The notes beneath the pieces were generated by a model, which was given only the letters and a program-made list of their open reading frames with translations, was not told the DNA's origin and did no database searches. From positions 89,212 to 153,211 of the forward strand of contig CAJUIS010000001.1 in assembly GCA_910586645.1 (NCBI GenBank): DNA of 64,000 nucleotides. Reading direction: 5' to 3'. This DNA is from an uncultured Lachnospiraceae bacterium (lineage in GTDB: Bacteria > Bacillota > Clostridia > Lachnospirales > Lachnospiraceae). Positions 52,677 through 61,246 of this stretch are shown piece by piece (positions within the stretch are counted from its first letter, which is position 1; each line of letters starts with the position of its first letter). The position numbers were made by a program, and so were the translations under genes.

Positions 52677-53582
52677 TCAAAAAAACATCTTTTCCGGCTT
52701 GAATTCTTTCCGTTTTTCCTCATATGAAAACAAACCTGCAAATCTGTCTTCCGTATCATACAGCCGATAAAAACCTGAAGTAAAATCCATATGCGTCATT
52801 GTCTTCGACGCAGGAATCCTGCCTCCGTTCCAAAGCGCCTTCTCTGCGTCTTTTTGCACCGTTACTTTTTTATAATCTGTAAGAACCCTGTCAACCGGCA
52901 GAAGAATGTCGGAAAGCTGTCTGCCTTTTTCATCGGTTCCCTTTACAATACTCTCAATTTCATGGAGACGGTATGCGTTTCCCACTGAAAACCCGGCGGT
53001 TTCTGTACGGATTAGCTTTTCCATACATCCGCCGCATCCTGCCTTCCTGCCGATATCGTGACATAAAGCGCGGATATAGGTCCCTTTCGAACAGTGAATT
53101 TTCATTGTCACAAACGGCCTGTCCACCGAAAGCGCTTCAATGGAAAAAATCTCAATATCCCTTGCTTTCCGTTCCACTTCAATTCCTTTTCTGGCCAAAT
53201 CACAGAGCTTCTTTCCGTTTACCTTCAAAGCGGAATACATTGGCGGGATCTGTTTTTGCCTGCCCGTAAAACTCTGTATAATTTCCAAAAGCGCTTCGTC
53301 CGATATCTCATCACAGGCTTCTTCTAAAATTCTGCCGGAAATATCCTGCGTATCCGTCGTGACGCCCAAATGCAGGACCGCCTGATATACTTTGTCTTTT
53401 TTCGTCAGATATTCACAGACTTTTGTAGCCTTTCCAATGCATATGGGCAGCACGCCCTCCGCATCCGGATCAAGCGTTCCGGTGTGCCCGATTTTCCTCT
53501 GCTTTAATATGCCGCGGAGTTTTGCCACGACGTCAAAAGAAGTAAATCCCGCTTCCTTATATACATTAATAATTCCGTCCAT
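52677..53582 (-). CDS. truB: tRNA pseudouridine-55 synthase
   Basis: 301 residues with GIINVYKEAGFTSFDVV, the catalytic Asp in GHTGTLDPDAEGVLPI, PPMYSALKVNGKKL and CSKGTYIRALCHDIG. It modifies the T-loop uridine of all elongator tRNAs. Fifteen bases behind nrnA. Confidence 0.97.
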   Translation of the reverse strand: MDGIINVYKEAGFTSFDVVAKLRGILKQRKIGHTGTLDPDAEGVLPICIGKATKVCEYLTKKDKVYQAVLHLGVTTDTQDISGRILEEACDEISDEALLEIIQSFTGRQKQIPPMYSALKVNGKKLCDLARKGIEVERKARDIEIFSIEALSVDRPFVTMKIHCSKGTYIRALCHDIGRKAGCGGCMEKLIRTETAGFSVGNAYRLHEIESIVKGTDEKGRQLSDILLPVDRVLTDYKKVTVQKDAEKALWNGGRIPASKTMTHMDFTSGFYRLYDTEDRFAGLFSYEEKRKEFKPEKMFF

Positions 53583-53597
53583 CTTCTGTCTGCCCTG

Positions 53598-54542
53598 TCA
53601 ATCTTTTTCTGTTTCCTTCAGTATTTTTTGAATAATTTCTTCCGGTTCGCCCCGCATGGAAAACCCTGCCGCCCGCACATGGCCTCCACCGCCAAATTTC
53701 ATCGCAAGCTTTGCCGCATTGACGCGTCCGTTGGAACGGGCGCTGATTTTAAAAACGCCTTCTTCGGTCTGATACAAAAAAACGGCAAGCTCTGCGCCTT
53801 TCGTCACGCGAAGCTGGTTTACAATGCCGTCCAGGTGTTTTGGAAGCACATGATAACGTTCCATCTCTTCCGCCGTAATGACGCTTACAATAACGGTGTC
53901 ATGCAGATACCTCCTGCTGTTTAACAGCGCCCTTCCAAGAATCTGGTTTTGCTCAAACGTCTTCTGGTAAAATGTCTCGTCCACGATTCCGGAATAATCA
54001 ATTCCTTTTTCCATAAGTCTGCCGGCAATTTCCATCGTCTTTGCAGACGTACAGAAATACTGGAATACGCCGGTATCATGCACAATGCCCACATAGATGC
54101 ATTCTGCGATTTCCTTTGAAATATTTTCTTCCCCAATCAGTCCGAAAACCAGTTCAGACGTAGAGCTTGCGTCTGGAAAAATATAATTTTCATCCGCAAA
54201 GCTCCCATTGCTGATATGGTGATCCACACAAATCGTCTTTTTCGCCGTATAAAAGTATTTTGCGGCTTTTCCAAGCCTTTCTGCGTCTCCGCAATCCTGT
54301 GCAATAAACAAATCATACGTTTTTTCCTCTTCACAGTCATGCACAATTTCACCGGATCCTGCCAGAAATTTAAAAATATTTGGAATCGGCTCCAGATAAA
54401 GCGTAACGTCAATTTCGGGATAACAATTTTTCAGATAATTATAAGTTGCAAGGCAGGAACCGGTACAGTCCCCGTCCGGCCTTACGTGTCCTGCAATAGC
54501 CACAGTTTTCACTCCTGAAAGCTGTGAGGAAAAATCTCTCAT
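53598..54542 (-). CDS. nrnA: Bifunctional oligoribonuclease/PAP phosphatase
   Basis: DHH-family enzyme degrading nano-RNA and 3'-phosphoadenosine 5'-phosphate. 314 residues with GHVRPDGDCTGSCLA, AQDCGDAERLG, the VDHHISN motif, GIVHDTGVFQY and the DHHA1 GGGGHVRAAGFSM. Start overlaps the rbfA stop by four bases. Confidence 0.95.
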   Translation of the reverse strand: MRDFSSQLSGVKTVAIAGHVRPDGDCTGSCLATYNYLKNCYPEIDVTLYLEPIPNIFKFLAGSGEIVHDCEEEKTYDLFIAQDCGDAERLGKAAKYFYTAKKTICVDHHISNGSFADENYIFPDASSTSELVFGLIGEENISKEIAECIYVGIVHDTGVFQYFCTSAKTMEIAGRLMEKGIDYSGIVDETFYQKTFEQNQILGRALLNSRRYLHDTVIVSVITAEEMERYHVLPKHLDGIVNQLRVTKGAELAVFLYQTEEGVFKISARSNGRVNAAKLAMKFGGGGHVRAAGFSMRGEPEEIIQKILKETEKD

Positions 54543-54901
54543 TCTTCCGTCCTCCTGTTGACCTCGTCAATTTTTTTCGACATATTCACGCCATACTCAA
54601 TAGACTGGTCTAAAATAAAGCGTATTTCGGGCGTATTCCTCAGATTAATATTTTTCGCAAGCTTTGTCCGGATATATCCTTCCGCGCTTTTTAATCCCTT
54701 CAACGTATCTTCCTGCGCTTTTTCGTCTCCAAGCACGCTGATATACGCCTTGCAGGTCTTAAGATCCGGCGCAACCTCTACTGCAACCACGCTGGTGAGC
54801 GGATGTATCCTTGGGTCTTTGATCTCCCCGCGGATTACATTGCTCAGCTCACGCATAACCTCGCCGTTAATTCTTGTGTTTTTAATACTGTTTTTTCTCA
54901 T
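54539..54901 (-). CDS. rbfA: Ribosome-binding factor A
   Basis: 120 residues, KH-like cold-shock 30S maturation factor. KNTRINGEVMRELSNVIRGEIKDPRIHPLTSVVAVEV and SAEGYIRTKLAKNINLRNTPEIRFILDQS (seen in parts) are the family pattern. Between infB (16 bases) and nrnA (overlap). Confidence 0.95.
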   Translation of the reverse strand: MRKNSIKNTRINGEVMRELSNVIRGEIKDPRIHPLTSVVAVEVAPDLKTCKAYISVLGDEKAQEDTLKGLKSAEGYIRTKLAKNINLRNTPEIRFILDQSIEYGVNMSKKIDEVNRRTEE

Positions 54902-54917
54902 CTTCTATGCTCCGTTC

Positions 54918-57887
54918 TTACCTTGGAACTTCCACCATCTTGTATGCTTCAATCTGGTCAAATTCCTGAATATCGCCAAAACCGTCCAGCACAAGGCCGC
55001 ACTCATATCCGGCTCTGACCTCCTTGACATCGTCTTTGAAACGTTTTAACGAAGCCAGGCTTCCCTCAAAGATCTGCTTTCCTTCGCGGCTCAGACGGAT
55101 TTTGCACCCGCGTTCAAAAGTTCCGTCCAGCACATAAGACCCGGCAATATTACCGACGCCGGAGGATTTGAACACCTGACGCACTTCTGCGTGGCCTAAA
55201 ATTTTCTCTTCAAAAATCGGATCCAGCATTCCTTTCATGGCCGCTTCCACGTCTTCTATGGCATTGTAAATCACCTTATAAAGCCTTATATCCACGCCTT
55301 CCCGTTCTGCCGTCGCCTTTGCCGTGGCATCCGGCCGGACATTAAATCCAATAATAATCGCATTGGAAGCCGAAGCTAAAATAACGTCTGATTCATTGAT
55401 AGCCCCAACGCCGCCGTGAATCGTTTTTACAATCACTTCTTCATTGGAAAGCTTTTCAAGACTCTGTTTCACCGCTTCAACGGAACCCTGCACATCCGCC
55501 TTTACAATCAGATCAAGCTCTTTTATATTTCCGGACTGAATCTGGCTGAATAAATCGTCCAGAGACATCTTCGCCTTTGTTTCTTCCAGAAGCTTTTCTT
55601 TTCCTTCTGAAATAAACGTTTCTGAGAAATTTCTCGCTTCTTTTTCTGTATCTGTAGACACAAACACTTCCCCGGCGTTTGGAACGCCGCTTAAACCAAG
55701 AATTTCCACCGGGGTAGACGGAATGGCTTCTTTTACTCTTCTGCCCTTATCGTCAATCATAGCCCGGACTTTTCCGTAACAGCTTCCGCAGGCAATCGGC
55801 TCTCCCACTCTCAGCGTGCCTTTTTGTACGAGAATTGTCGCAACGGCTCCACGGCCTTTATCAAGCTGCGCCTCTATTACAAGCCCTCTTGCGTTCCTGT
55901 TTGGATTCGCCTTTAACTCGCATACTTCCGCCGTTAAAAGAATCATCTCCAAAAGATTGTCAATTCCTTCATGCGTATGAGCTGATACAGGACAAAAGAT
56001 TGTGCTTCCGCCCCAGTCTTCAGGAATCAGTTCGTATTCCGAAAGCTCCTGTTTCACACGTTCAATATTGGCATTCGGCTTGTCGATTTTATTGACTGCC
56101 ACGATAATTTCAATCCCCGCAGCTTTTGCGTGATTGATTGCCTCTACTGTCTGAGGCATTACGCCGTCGTCCGCCGCAACGACAAGAATCGCAATATCCG
56201 TCGCATTTGCTCCCCGCATACGCATTGCGGTAAACGCCTCATGTCCAGGCGTATCCAAAAATGTAATTTTCTGATTGTTAATTGACACAACAGAAGCTCC
56301 GATATGCTGTGTGATTCCCCCCGCTTCCCGATCTGTCACTCTTGTAGAGCGAATTGCATCTAAAAGCGATGTTTTTCCGTGATCTACGTGTCCCATAACG
56401 CAGACTACAGGCGGACGGGCCATTAACGTTTCTTCCGCTTCTTCCTCTTCCTTAAGCAGCTCCGCAATGACGTCTATCTTCTCTTCCTGTTCCGCAATAC
56501 AGTTAAACTCCAGCGCAATCTCCTCCGCCGTATCGAAATCAACTTCCTGATTTACAGTTACCATCGTGCCTTTTAAGAAAAGTTTCTTTACAATGACAGC
56601 CGCCTGGATTTTCATCTTTTCCGCAAGCTCTTTGATCGTAAGTCTTTCCGGAAGAATAATGTTTTTGATCACTTCTTCCGCTTTTTCCTGCTTGGGCTGC
56701 TGCTGCGGTTTTTTCCTGCCGCTGCGTTTCTCCAGATTGATATAGCGTTCCTGCTTTCTGCCTAATTTATCGCGATCCTGCTTACGGTTATTGCTGTTAT
56801 TATTGTTCTTGCGGTTTTCACTGCGTTCTCTTGTATCTTTGCCTCTTAATTCCTCTGTAGCCGCTGTAGCTTCTTTATTAAATTTACTGATTTCACGATC
56901 TAATTTTCCTTTAAATTCCTTCGGGCGATCCGAATGGAATCTGCGGACGCCTCGATCACCTTGATTATGATTGGAATTCGGACGATTATTCTGGAAATTC
57001 TTCTGACCGCTTTTTTCATTAAATCTTCCTCCGCGTTCTCCCTGTGTACGGGTTCCGCCCTGCGGGCGGTTTTCATTCCGTCCACCCTGCGGACGGCTGC
57101 CTCCGCCATTTCTGTTTCCCCTCTGCTGTCTGTCATTCTGCGTACGCTGTGCGGGCCTTTGCGCAGCATATGGTTTTTCTGCCGCCTGCGGTCTCTCCAT
57201 AGCTTTTACGCTTTCCTGCGCCTGAGGCTTTTCCGCTGCCTGCGGCCTCTCAGTCTCTTTTTTACGCTCTAAAGCCTGACCTGCCGGCTGTGCTTTTTCC
57301 GGATTCTTTCTATTTTCCGGCGTCTGCTGTTTTTCCGCCGTCTGTGTTCTTTCCACAATCCGCTGCTTCTCCGGCGTCTTTTGCTTTTCTTCCGTCTGCT
57401 GTCTTTCCGGCATCTGCTGTTTTTCTGCCGTCTGTGGCTTTACAAATGTCTTTGGCCTTTCTTCGGATTTTATCTCCGCCTTTGCCACAGGAGCTTCTTC
57501 CTGCTTTCTTACCGCCGCCGGCTTTTCCTGAACCGGACGGTCTTTTCGTCTCTGCGGCCTTGGCGGACGTTTAAAGCCCTGCTGGCTGTTCTGCGGATTA
57601 AAAACTGCCGTAATGCTCTTTTTTTTCTTTGGTCTTTCCAAAGCTCCTTTTGCCTGATTTGTATCTTTCGTCTGGGTTTCTTCTTTTGATTTTATTTCTG
57701 TTTCCGGCTTCGTAATTGTCTTCGTCTCCTTTTTCATAAATTTACTCTTCACAAGCTCTATGGAAGAATCCTCAAGATTATTCATGTGGCTTGTTACTTT
57801 TATATTCTTCTCAGATAAAAAGTTTATGATTTCCTTTGATCCAATATTCAACTCTTTTGCAAGTTCATACACTTTAACTTTTGCCAT
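54918..57887 (-). CDS. infB: Translation initiation factor IF-2
   Basis: 989 residues, longer than the 716-741 of B. subtilis. An N-terminal IF2-N domain ([19 protein letters not shown]) is followed by a roughly 400-residue low-complexity, K/E/Q/P/R-rich stretch with EKQ-x-PE and AEKP repeats and an RGG-like block ([19 protein letters not shown]). A second IF2-N helix set follows ([15 protein letters not shown]). The G domain begins near residue 495 with [20 protein letters not shown] and NKIDKPNAN. It is central in the translation operon. Confidence 0.97.
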   Translation of the reverse strand: MAKVKVYELAKELNIGSKEIINFLSEKNIKVTSHMNNLEDSSIELVKSKFMKKETKTITKPETEIKSKEETQTKDTNQAKGALERPKKKKSITAVFNPQNSQQGFKRPPRPQRRKDRPVQEKPAAVRKQEEAPVAKAEIKSEERPKTFVKPQTAEKQQMPERQQTEEKQKTPEKQRIVERTQTAEKQQTPENRKNPEKAQPAGQALERKKETERPQAAEKPQAQESVKAMERPQAAEKPYAAQRPAQRTQNDRQQRGNRNGGGSRPQGGRNENRPQGGTRTQGERGGRFNEKSGQKNFQNNRPNSNHNQGDRGVRRFHSDRPKEFKGKLDREISKFNKEATAATEELRGKDTRERSENRKNNNNSNNRKQDRDKLGRKQERYINLEKRSGRKKPQQQPKQEKAEEVIKNIILPERLTIKELAEKMKIQAAVIVKKLFLKGTMVTVNQEVDFDTAEEIALEFNCIAEQEEKIDVIAELLKEEEEAEETLMARPPVVCVMGHVDHGKTSLLDAIRSTRVTDREAGGITQHIGASVVSINNQKITFLDTPGHEAFTAMRMRGANATDIAILVVAADDGVMPQTVEAINHAKAAGIEIIVAVNKIDKPNANIERVKQELSEYELIPEDWGGSTIFCPVSAHTHEGIDNLLEMILLTAEVCELKANPNRNARGLVIEAQLDKGRGAVATILVQKGTLRVGEPIACGSCYGKVRAMIDDKGRRVKEAIPSTPVEILGLSGVPNAGEVFVSTDTEKEARNFSETFISEGKEKLLEETKAKMSLDDLFSQIQSGNIKELDLIVKADVQGSVEAVKQSLEKLSNEEVIVKTIHGGVGAINESDVILASASNAIIIGFNVRPDATAKATAEREGVDIRLYKVIYNAIEDVEAAMKGMLDPIFEEKILGHAEVRQVFKSSGVGNIAGSYVLDGTFERGCKIRLSREGKQIFEGSLASLKRFKDDVKEVRAGYECGLVLDGFGDIQEFDQIEAYKMVEVPR

Positions 57888-57902
57888 ATACCTACTCCTC
57901 CA

Positions 57903-58217
57903 TTATTCAGTTGTTGTGCCCGGCAGTTTTTTCTGAACTGACTTTGCAAGGCCCTCGTCAATAATCGCCAGAGAAGCCCTGCACTCTTTCCCAATGCTGT
58001 GCCCAAGGCTTTCCCTGCTGCCGTAAAAAACAAGCTTGGTCTGATAAAAACTGCACATATTTTGAAACATTTTTTTCGTATTTTTTGACGCATCCTCAGC
58101 AACAATTACAAGATATGCTTTTTTTGACTTTACTGCATTCTCCGTCTGATATTCTCCGCTTGCAATTTTTTTGGCTTTTGCCGCTATTCCAAGCATCTGC
58201 AATGCTCTATCTGACAT
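57903..58217 (-). CDS. ylxQ: L7Ae/L30e-family K-turn-binding protein YlxQ
   Basis: 104 residues from ATG 58217 (MSDRALQMLGIAAKAKKIASG); the ATG at 58241 is inside ylxR and not family-like. Pattern YLVIVAEDASKNTKKMF and SLGHSIGKECRASLAIIDEG fit ribosomal L7Ae. It overlaps ylxR by 11 bases and precedes infB. Confidence 0.9.
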   Translation of the reverse strand: MSDRALQMLGIAAKAKKIASGEYQTENAVKSKKAYLVIVAEDASKNTKKMFQNMCSFYQTKLVFYGSRESLGHSIGKECRASLAIIDEGLAKSVQKKLPGTTTE

Positions 58218-58479
58218 GGCAATTTTCCATCTCCTTTTCAAAATCCATGTAAATTTCCGGTGGAACGGCAGCCTTTAACGAACGCTCAAGCCCTTTGCCT
58301 CTGACTGCTTTTTCCAGGCATTCCCGCCTCGGACAGATATATGCTCCTCTTCCGTTCTTCTTTCCGGTAGCATCCACGAGTATTTGATCTTCCGCAGTCC
58401 GTATGATGCGGATCAGCTCTTTTTTCGGCTTCATTTCCCGGCACCCGACACACTGCCGCATGGGAATTTTTTTACTCAT
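58207..58479 (-). CDS. ylxR: YlxR family RNA-binding protein (DUF448)
   Basis: 90 residues from ATG 58479. RQCVGCREMKPKKELIRIIR with its CxxC, GKKNGRGAYICPRRECLEKA (second Cys pair) and the AYxC pattern define the family, a nusA-linked protein implicated in RNase P interaction or regulation in B. subtilis. Overlaps nusA by eight bases. Confidence 0.93.
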   Translation of the reverse strand: MSKKIPMRQCVGCREMKPKKELIRIIRTAEDQILVDATGKKNGRGAYICPRRECLEKAVRGKGLERSLKAAVPPEIYMDFEKEMENCHVR

Positions 58480-59662
58480 CTTCCATTCCGCCTTCTGCAT
58501 ATGCTCTGTCTGCTAAATACGCTTCTTCGTCTTCGTATCCCTCTTCTCCAAACTCTTCCTCCATGTATTCATCTTCATAATCTTCGTCTTCATAGTCATT
58601 CTCATAATCCATGAATTCTCCGCCTTCTCTCGCCTGCGTCTCGCTCTTAATGTCAATCTTAAACCCGGTCAGGCGCGCCGCAAGCCTGGCGTTCTGCCCT
58701 TCTTTTCCGATTGCCAGGGAAAGCTGGTAATCCGGCACTACAACTTTCGCATTTTTTTCTTCTGCATCCGCTATAACCGAAATGACTTTCGCCGGACTCA
58801 GTGCATTTTCAATTAACATCGCCGGATTGTCATTCCAGTTAATAATATCAATCTTTTCTCCGCGAAGCTCGTTTACAATCGTATTGACTCTTGCCCCGTT
58901 TATCCCGACGCATGCGCCGACCGGATCCACATCAGGGTCATTGGACCATACTGCAATTTTCGTTCTGCTTCCAGCCTCTCTTGCAATGCTTTTTATCTCC
59001 ACTATTCCGTCTTTTACTTCCGTCACTTCAGATTCAAACAAACGCTTGACAAGTTCCGGATGCGTCCTTGACACCAGAATTTTCGGCCCTCTGTTTGTGG
59101 ATTTTACCTCAAGCACATATAATTTGATACGTTCCGTAGGCTGGAACGTTTCACTTTTCACCTGTTCATTTTCTGTCAGTATAGCGTCCGCTTTTCCAAG
59201 GTTGATGCTGATATTTTTTCCGGCATAGCGCTGCACAATACCGGTCACAATATCTTTTTCTTTACTGTAATATTCGTCGTACAGAACTTTTCGCTCTTCC
59301 TCGCGGATTTTCTGCAGAATCACATTTTTCGCATTTTGCGTTGCAATTCTGCCGAATTCTTTGGATTTTACTTCTATATTTACGATATCCCCCGCTTCAT
59401 ACTTGGAATCTATCATCTTTGCATTGACAAGGCTGATCTCAGTCACTTCATCTTCCACCTGCTCTACAACTGTCTTCCCCTGATAGACATGATATTCGCA
59501 GCTCTGCGGGTCAATCTGTACTTTGATATTGTCTGATTTTCCAAAATGGTTCTTACATGCAGTGATCAGTGAGTTTTCAATGGCATCCAGCAGCGTCTCC
59601 TTTGGAATGTTTTTTTCCTGCTCCAGGATTGTCAGAGCCTCCAATAACTCGTTACTACTCAT
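58472..59662 (-). CDS. nusA: Transcription termination/antitermination factor NusA
   Basis: 396 residues: N-terminal polymerase-binding domain (1-130), S1 (about 135-200, [20 protein letters not shown]), KH1 ([15 protein letters not shown]...) and KH2 ([41 protein letters not shown]). A 45-residue tail is almost all Asp, Glu and Tyr ([14 protein letters not shown]). No AR2 repeats as in E. coli. Between rimP and ylxR. Confidence 0.96.
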   Translation of the reverse strand: MSSNELLEALTILEQEKNIPKETLLDAIENSLITACKNHFGKSDNIKVQIDPQSCEYHVYQGKTVVEQVEDEVTEISLVNAKMIDSKYEAGDIVNIEVKSKEFGRIATQNAKNVILQKIREEERKVLYDEYYSKEKDIVTGIVQRYAGKNISINLGKADAILTENEQVKSETFQPTERIKLYVLEVKSTNRGPKILVSRTHPELVKRLFESEVTEVKDGIVEIKSIAREAGSRTKIAVWSNDPDVDPVGACVGINGARVNTIVNELRGEKIDIINWNDNPAMLIENALSPAKVISVIADAEEKNAKVVVPDYQLSLAIGKEGQNARLAARLTGFKIDIKSETQAREGGEFMDYENDYEDEDYEDEYMEEEFGEEGYEDEEAYLADRAYAEGGMEDE

Positions 59663-59699
59663 TTCTTATATCCTCCTATTTTCGGTTATTTACTGCGCC

Positions 59700-60167
59700 T
59701 TAAAATTCAAATGCCTGACGAATCAATGCAATATCAGCTTTTTCAAATACAATGTCCTCTCCGTCCTCATCTTCTATGGTAACGCGGTCTGCATCATATG
59801 CTTTTAATATACCGGTAAATTCCTTCGTATGATTTCTTGTCCGGTATGTGCGGACTTCCACTTTTTTCCCCATATTGCGGACATAATCCTTCTCTTTTTT
59901 CAAGGGCCTTGTCAGTCCCGGAGAGCTTACTTCAAAAACATAAGCTCCTTCCACGTAATCCTCTCTGTCTAAAATTTCATTCATCTCTCTGGCGACTGTT
60001 TCGCAGTCGTCTACGGTAATGCCCCCTTCTTTATCAATATAAGCCCGCAAATACCAGGAGCTTCCTTCTTTTACATACTCAACGTCTATCAGTTCAAACT
60101 GGTTCTTTTCCAAAACCGGCAGTATCAGCTTTTCTGTCTTTTCCTCATAAATTCTGCCTTTTCCCAC
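59700..60167 (-). CDS. rimP: Ribosome maturation factor RimP
   Basis: 155 residues. I use the GTG at 60167 because AAGGTG sits five bases upstream and the family starts near GKGRIYEEKTEKLILP; the longer frame from 60200 has no site. Motifs: FELIDVEYVKEG, WYLRAYIDKEGGITVDDCE, FEVSSPGLTRPLKKEKDY. First gene of the translation operon, 37 bases before nusA. Confidence 0.9.
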   Translation of the reverse strand: MGKGRIYEEKTEKLILPVLEKNQFELIDVEYVKEGSSWYLRAYIDKEGGITVDDCETVAREMNEILDREDYVEGAYVFEVSSPGLTRPLKKEKDYVRNMGKKVEVRTYRTRNHTKEFTGILKAYDADRVTIEDEDGEDIVFEKADIALIRQAFEF

Positions 60168-60202
60168 TTTCTCACCTTCTCTCCAGATCATGTATAACAT
60201 AA

Positions 60203-60232
60203 TTTGAGAGTGGACAAATGCCCACTCTCAAA
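60203..60232 (-). promoter_or_regulatory. Perfect 11-bp hairpin in the rimP leader
   Basis: TTTGAGAGTGG and CCACTCTCAAA enclose an 8-base loop, located between the predicted transcription start (near 60249) and the rimP start. No T-run follows on the minus strand, so it is not a classic terminator; it may affect translation or be a protein site. Confidence 0.5.
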
Positions 60233-60255
60233 CAAATCATCTTTTAACAATATCC

Positions 60256-60284
60256 AGTATAGCGCCAGCTTCCATATATTGCAA
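60256..60284 (-). promoter_or_regulatory. Predicted promoter of the rimP-nusA-infB operon
   Basis: TTGCAA (60279-60284), 17 bases, TATACT (60256-60261) on the minus strand, about 90 bases before the rimP start. Confidence 0.75.
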
Positions 60285-60302
60285 GCCCTTTTTACTTTAT
60301 GA

Positions 60303-60356
60303 CACGGAAATCAACTCTCAAATAATGCAGCTTTATTTTGAAAATTAATTTCCGTG
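60303..60356. repeat. Inverted repeat upstream of the rimP promoter
   Basis: CACGGAAAT (60303-60311) and ATTTCCGTG (60348-60356) with an inner imperfect pairing, giving a long AT-rich hairpin between the Spo0E-like gene and the rimP promoter. It also contains an ACTCTCAAA copy (60314-60322) identical to one arm of the rimP leader hairpin. It may terminate the Spo0E-like gene or be a regulatory site. Confidence 0.4.
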
Positions 60357-60408
60357 ATTTATAATGTTATATGGAAGCAGTCTCTGCTTTACTGAGCCTT
60401 TGAAGTTT

Positions 60409-60582
60409 TTAAATCTTCTGATACGCCATCTGAATCTCTAATTCTATGTATTCTTCAATTAACTGATCCAGTTTTTGATTCGCCCTGATAAATGCCTCGT
60501 CATCCATTCCATGCTCTATCATGGCGTCTACCCGGCTTCTCTGACGTTCAATGGCCTCCTGTAATTTCAACATTTCTCTCAT
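60409..60582 (-). CDS. Spo0E-like aspartyl-phosphate phosphatase, 57 residues
   Basis: Spo0E proteins dephosphorylate Spo0A~P and delay sporulation. A minus-strand frame from ATG 60582 (GGAG seven bases upstream) reads MREMLKLQEAIERQRSRVDA and has the antiparallel helix pair with NQKLDQLIEEYIELE, matching the SxxLDxLIxxY motif with Asn in place of Ser. Length 57 residues is normal. It is a single-gene unit with its own promoter, upstream of which is a Spo0A-box-like TGTCGAA. Confidence 0.82.
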   Translation of the reverse strand: MREMLKLQEAIERQRSRVDAMIEHGMDDEAFIRANQKLDQLIEEYIELEIQMAYQKI

Positions 60583-60675
60583 AATTGTTCTCCATGTAAT
60601 GTTTTATCAAGACCCTCCGTAAGACAATAGCTGCATTAATATCTGAAAATATTACATTTTTTCATCCATATAGAC

Positions 60676-60704
60676 ATTTTACCCGGATATCTTCCAAAAA
60701 TCAA
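60676..60704 (-). promoter_or_regulatory. Predicted promoter of the Spo0E-like gene
   Basis: TTGATT (60699-60704), 17 bases, TAAAAT (60676-60681) on the minus strand, some 95 bases before the start codon. Confidence 0.6.
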
Positions 60705-60733
60705 ACAGTTTTAAATTACTTTTTTCTTCAATA

Positions 60734-60740
60734 TTCGACA
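60734..60740 (-). promoter_or_regulatory. Spo0A-box-like heptamer
   Basis: TGTCGAA on the minus strand, 30 bases upstream of the -35 element of the Spo0E-like gene. It matches the TGNCGAA consensus but a 7-mer is easily met by chance. Confidence 0.35.
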
Positions 60741-60764
60741 TCTTTTGCATATTTTAAAAATACT

Positions 60765-60813
60765 GACAGGATTTTCACAAAAACAAAACTCTGTCCTTGA
60801 AGAAAATCCTGTC
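60765..60813 (-). terminator. Terminator of the DUF1540 gene
   Basis: GACAGGATTTTC (60765-60776) and GAAAATCCTGTC (60802-60813) form a perfect 12-bp stem with a 25-base loop, followed on the minus strand by a T-rich tail. Confidence 0.7.
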
Positions 60814-60830
60814 TGATTTAAAATTTGCGC

Positions 60831-61145
60831 CTATTTACAGCAAAACGTCATGCATTCCGTCTCTTTGCACTGGCACGCTTTTGTGCCACCAATGCCGATA
60901 TGATCCGCCGCGCATTTGCAGTCCTCATTGTGTACGCAGTTGCATGCTTTACAATCTACGTCAATATTCCTTTCCGGATGCAGCGCAGAATTTCTCGCTG
61001 AATCGCCTTTTCTTTCACGAAAGCTCGAACAGCAGGTGCTCTGCGCATTTGTCGCGTCTTTTCCTTCAATCACAATATCGCCCTTGCAGCAATATCTGTC
61101 ATCATTATAATAACAGTTTGTAGCGGAACATTCCAGTCTCGTCAT
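60831..61145 (-). CDS. DUF1540 Cys-rich protein, two repeats
   Basis: 104 residues with 14 or so Cys in two related modules: MTRLECSATNCYYNDDRYCCKGDI at the front and DVDCKACNCVHNEDCKCAADHI at the back (quoted in parts), each the DUF1540 pattern CxxxxCxYNxxxxCxxxxI. Probably a metal-binding or spore-associated protein; role unknown. AAAGGAG precedes the ATG. It is a single-gene unit downstream of thrS. Confidence 0.88.
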   Translation of the reverse strand: MTRLECSATNCYYNDDRYCCKGDIVIEGKDATNAQSTCCSSFRERKGDSARNSALHPERNIDVDCKACNCVHNEDCKCAADHIGIGGTKACQCKETECMTFCCK

Positions 61146-61191
61146 AATTCTTCTCCTTTCGACATAAAACCTTATTCACACAGTCAAAAAA

Positions 61192-61215
61192 TCCGGCCAG
61201 ATTTTTCTGACCGGA
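61192..61215 (-). terminator. Terminator after thrS
   Basis: A 10-bp stem with one G-U pair (TCCGGTCAGA / TCTGGCCGGA on the minus strand), 4-base loop, followed by TTTTTTG. Confidence 0.85.
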
Positions 61216-61246
61216 CTTAGTATTTGAATGATTCAAAAAATTTATT

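Noticed and set aside
57290..57574. Repeat-rich hydrophobic plus-strand frame
   Set aside because: Complement of the infB low-complexity region; no ribosome-binding site.
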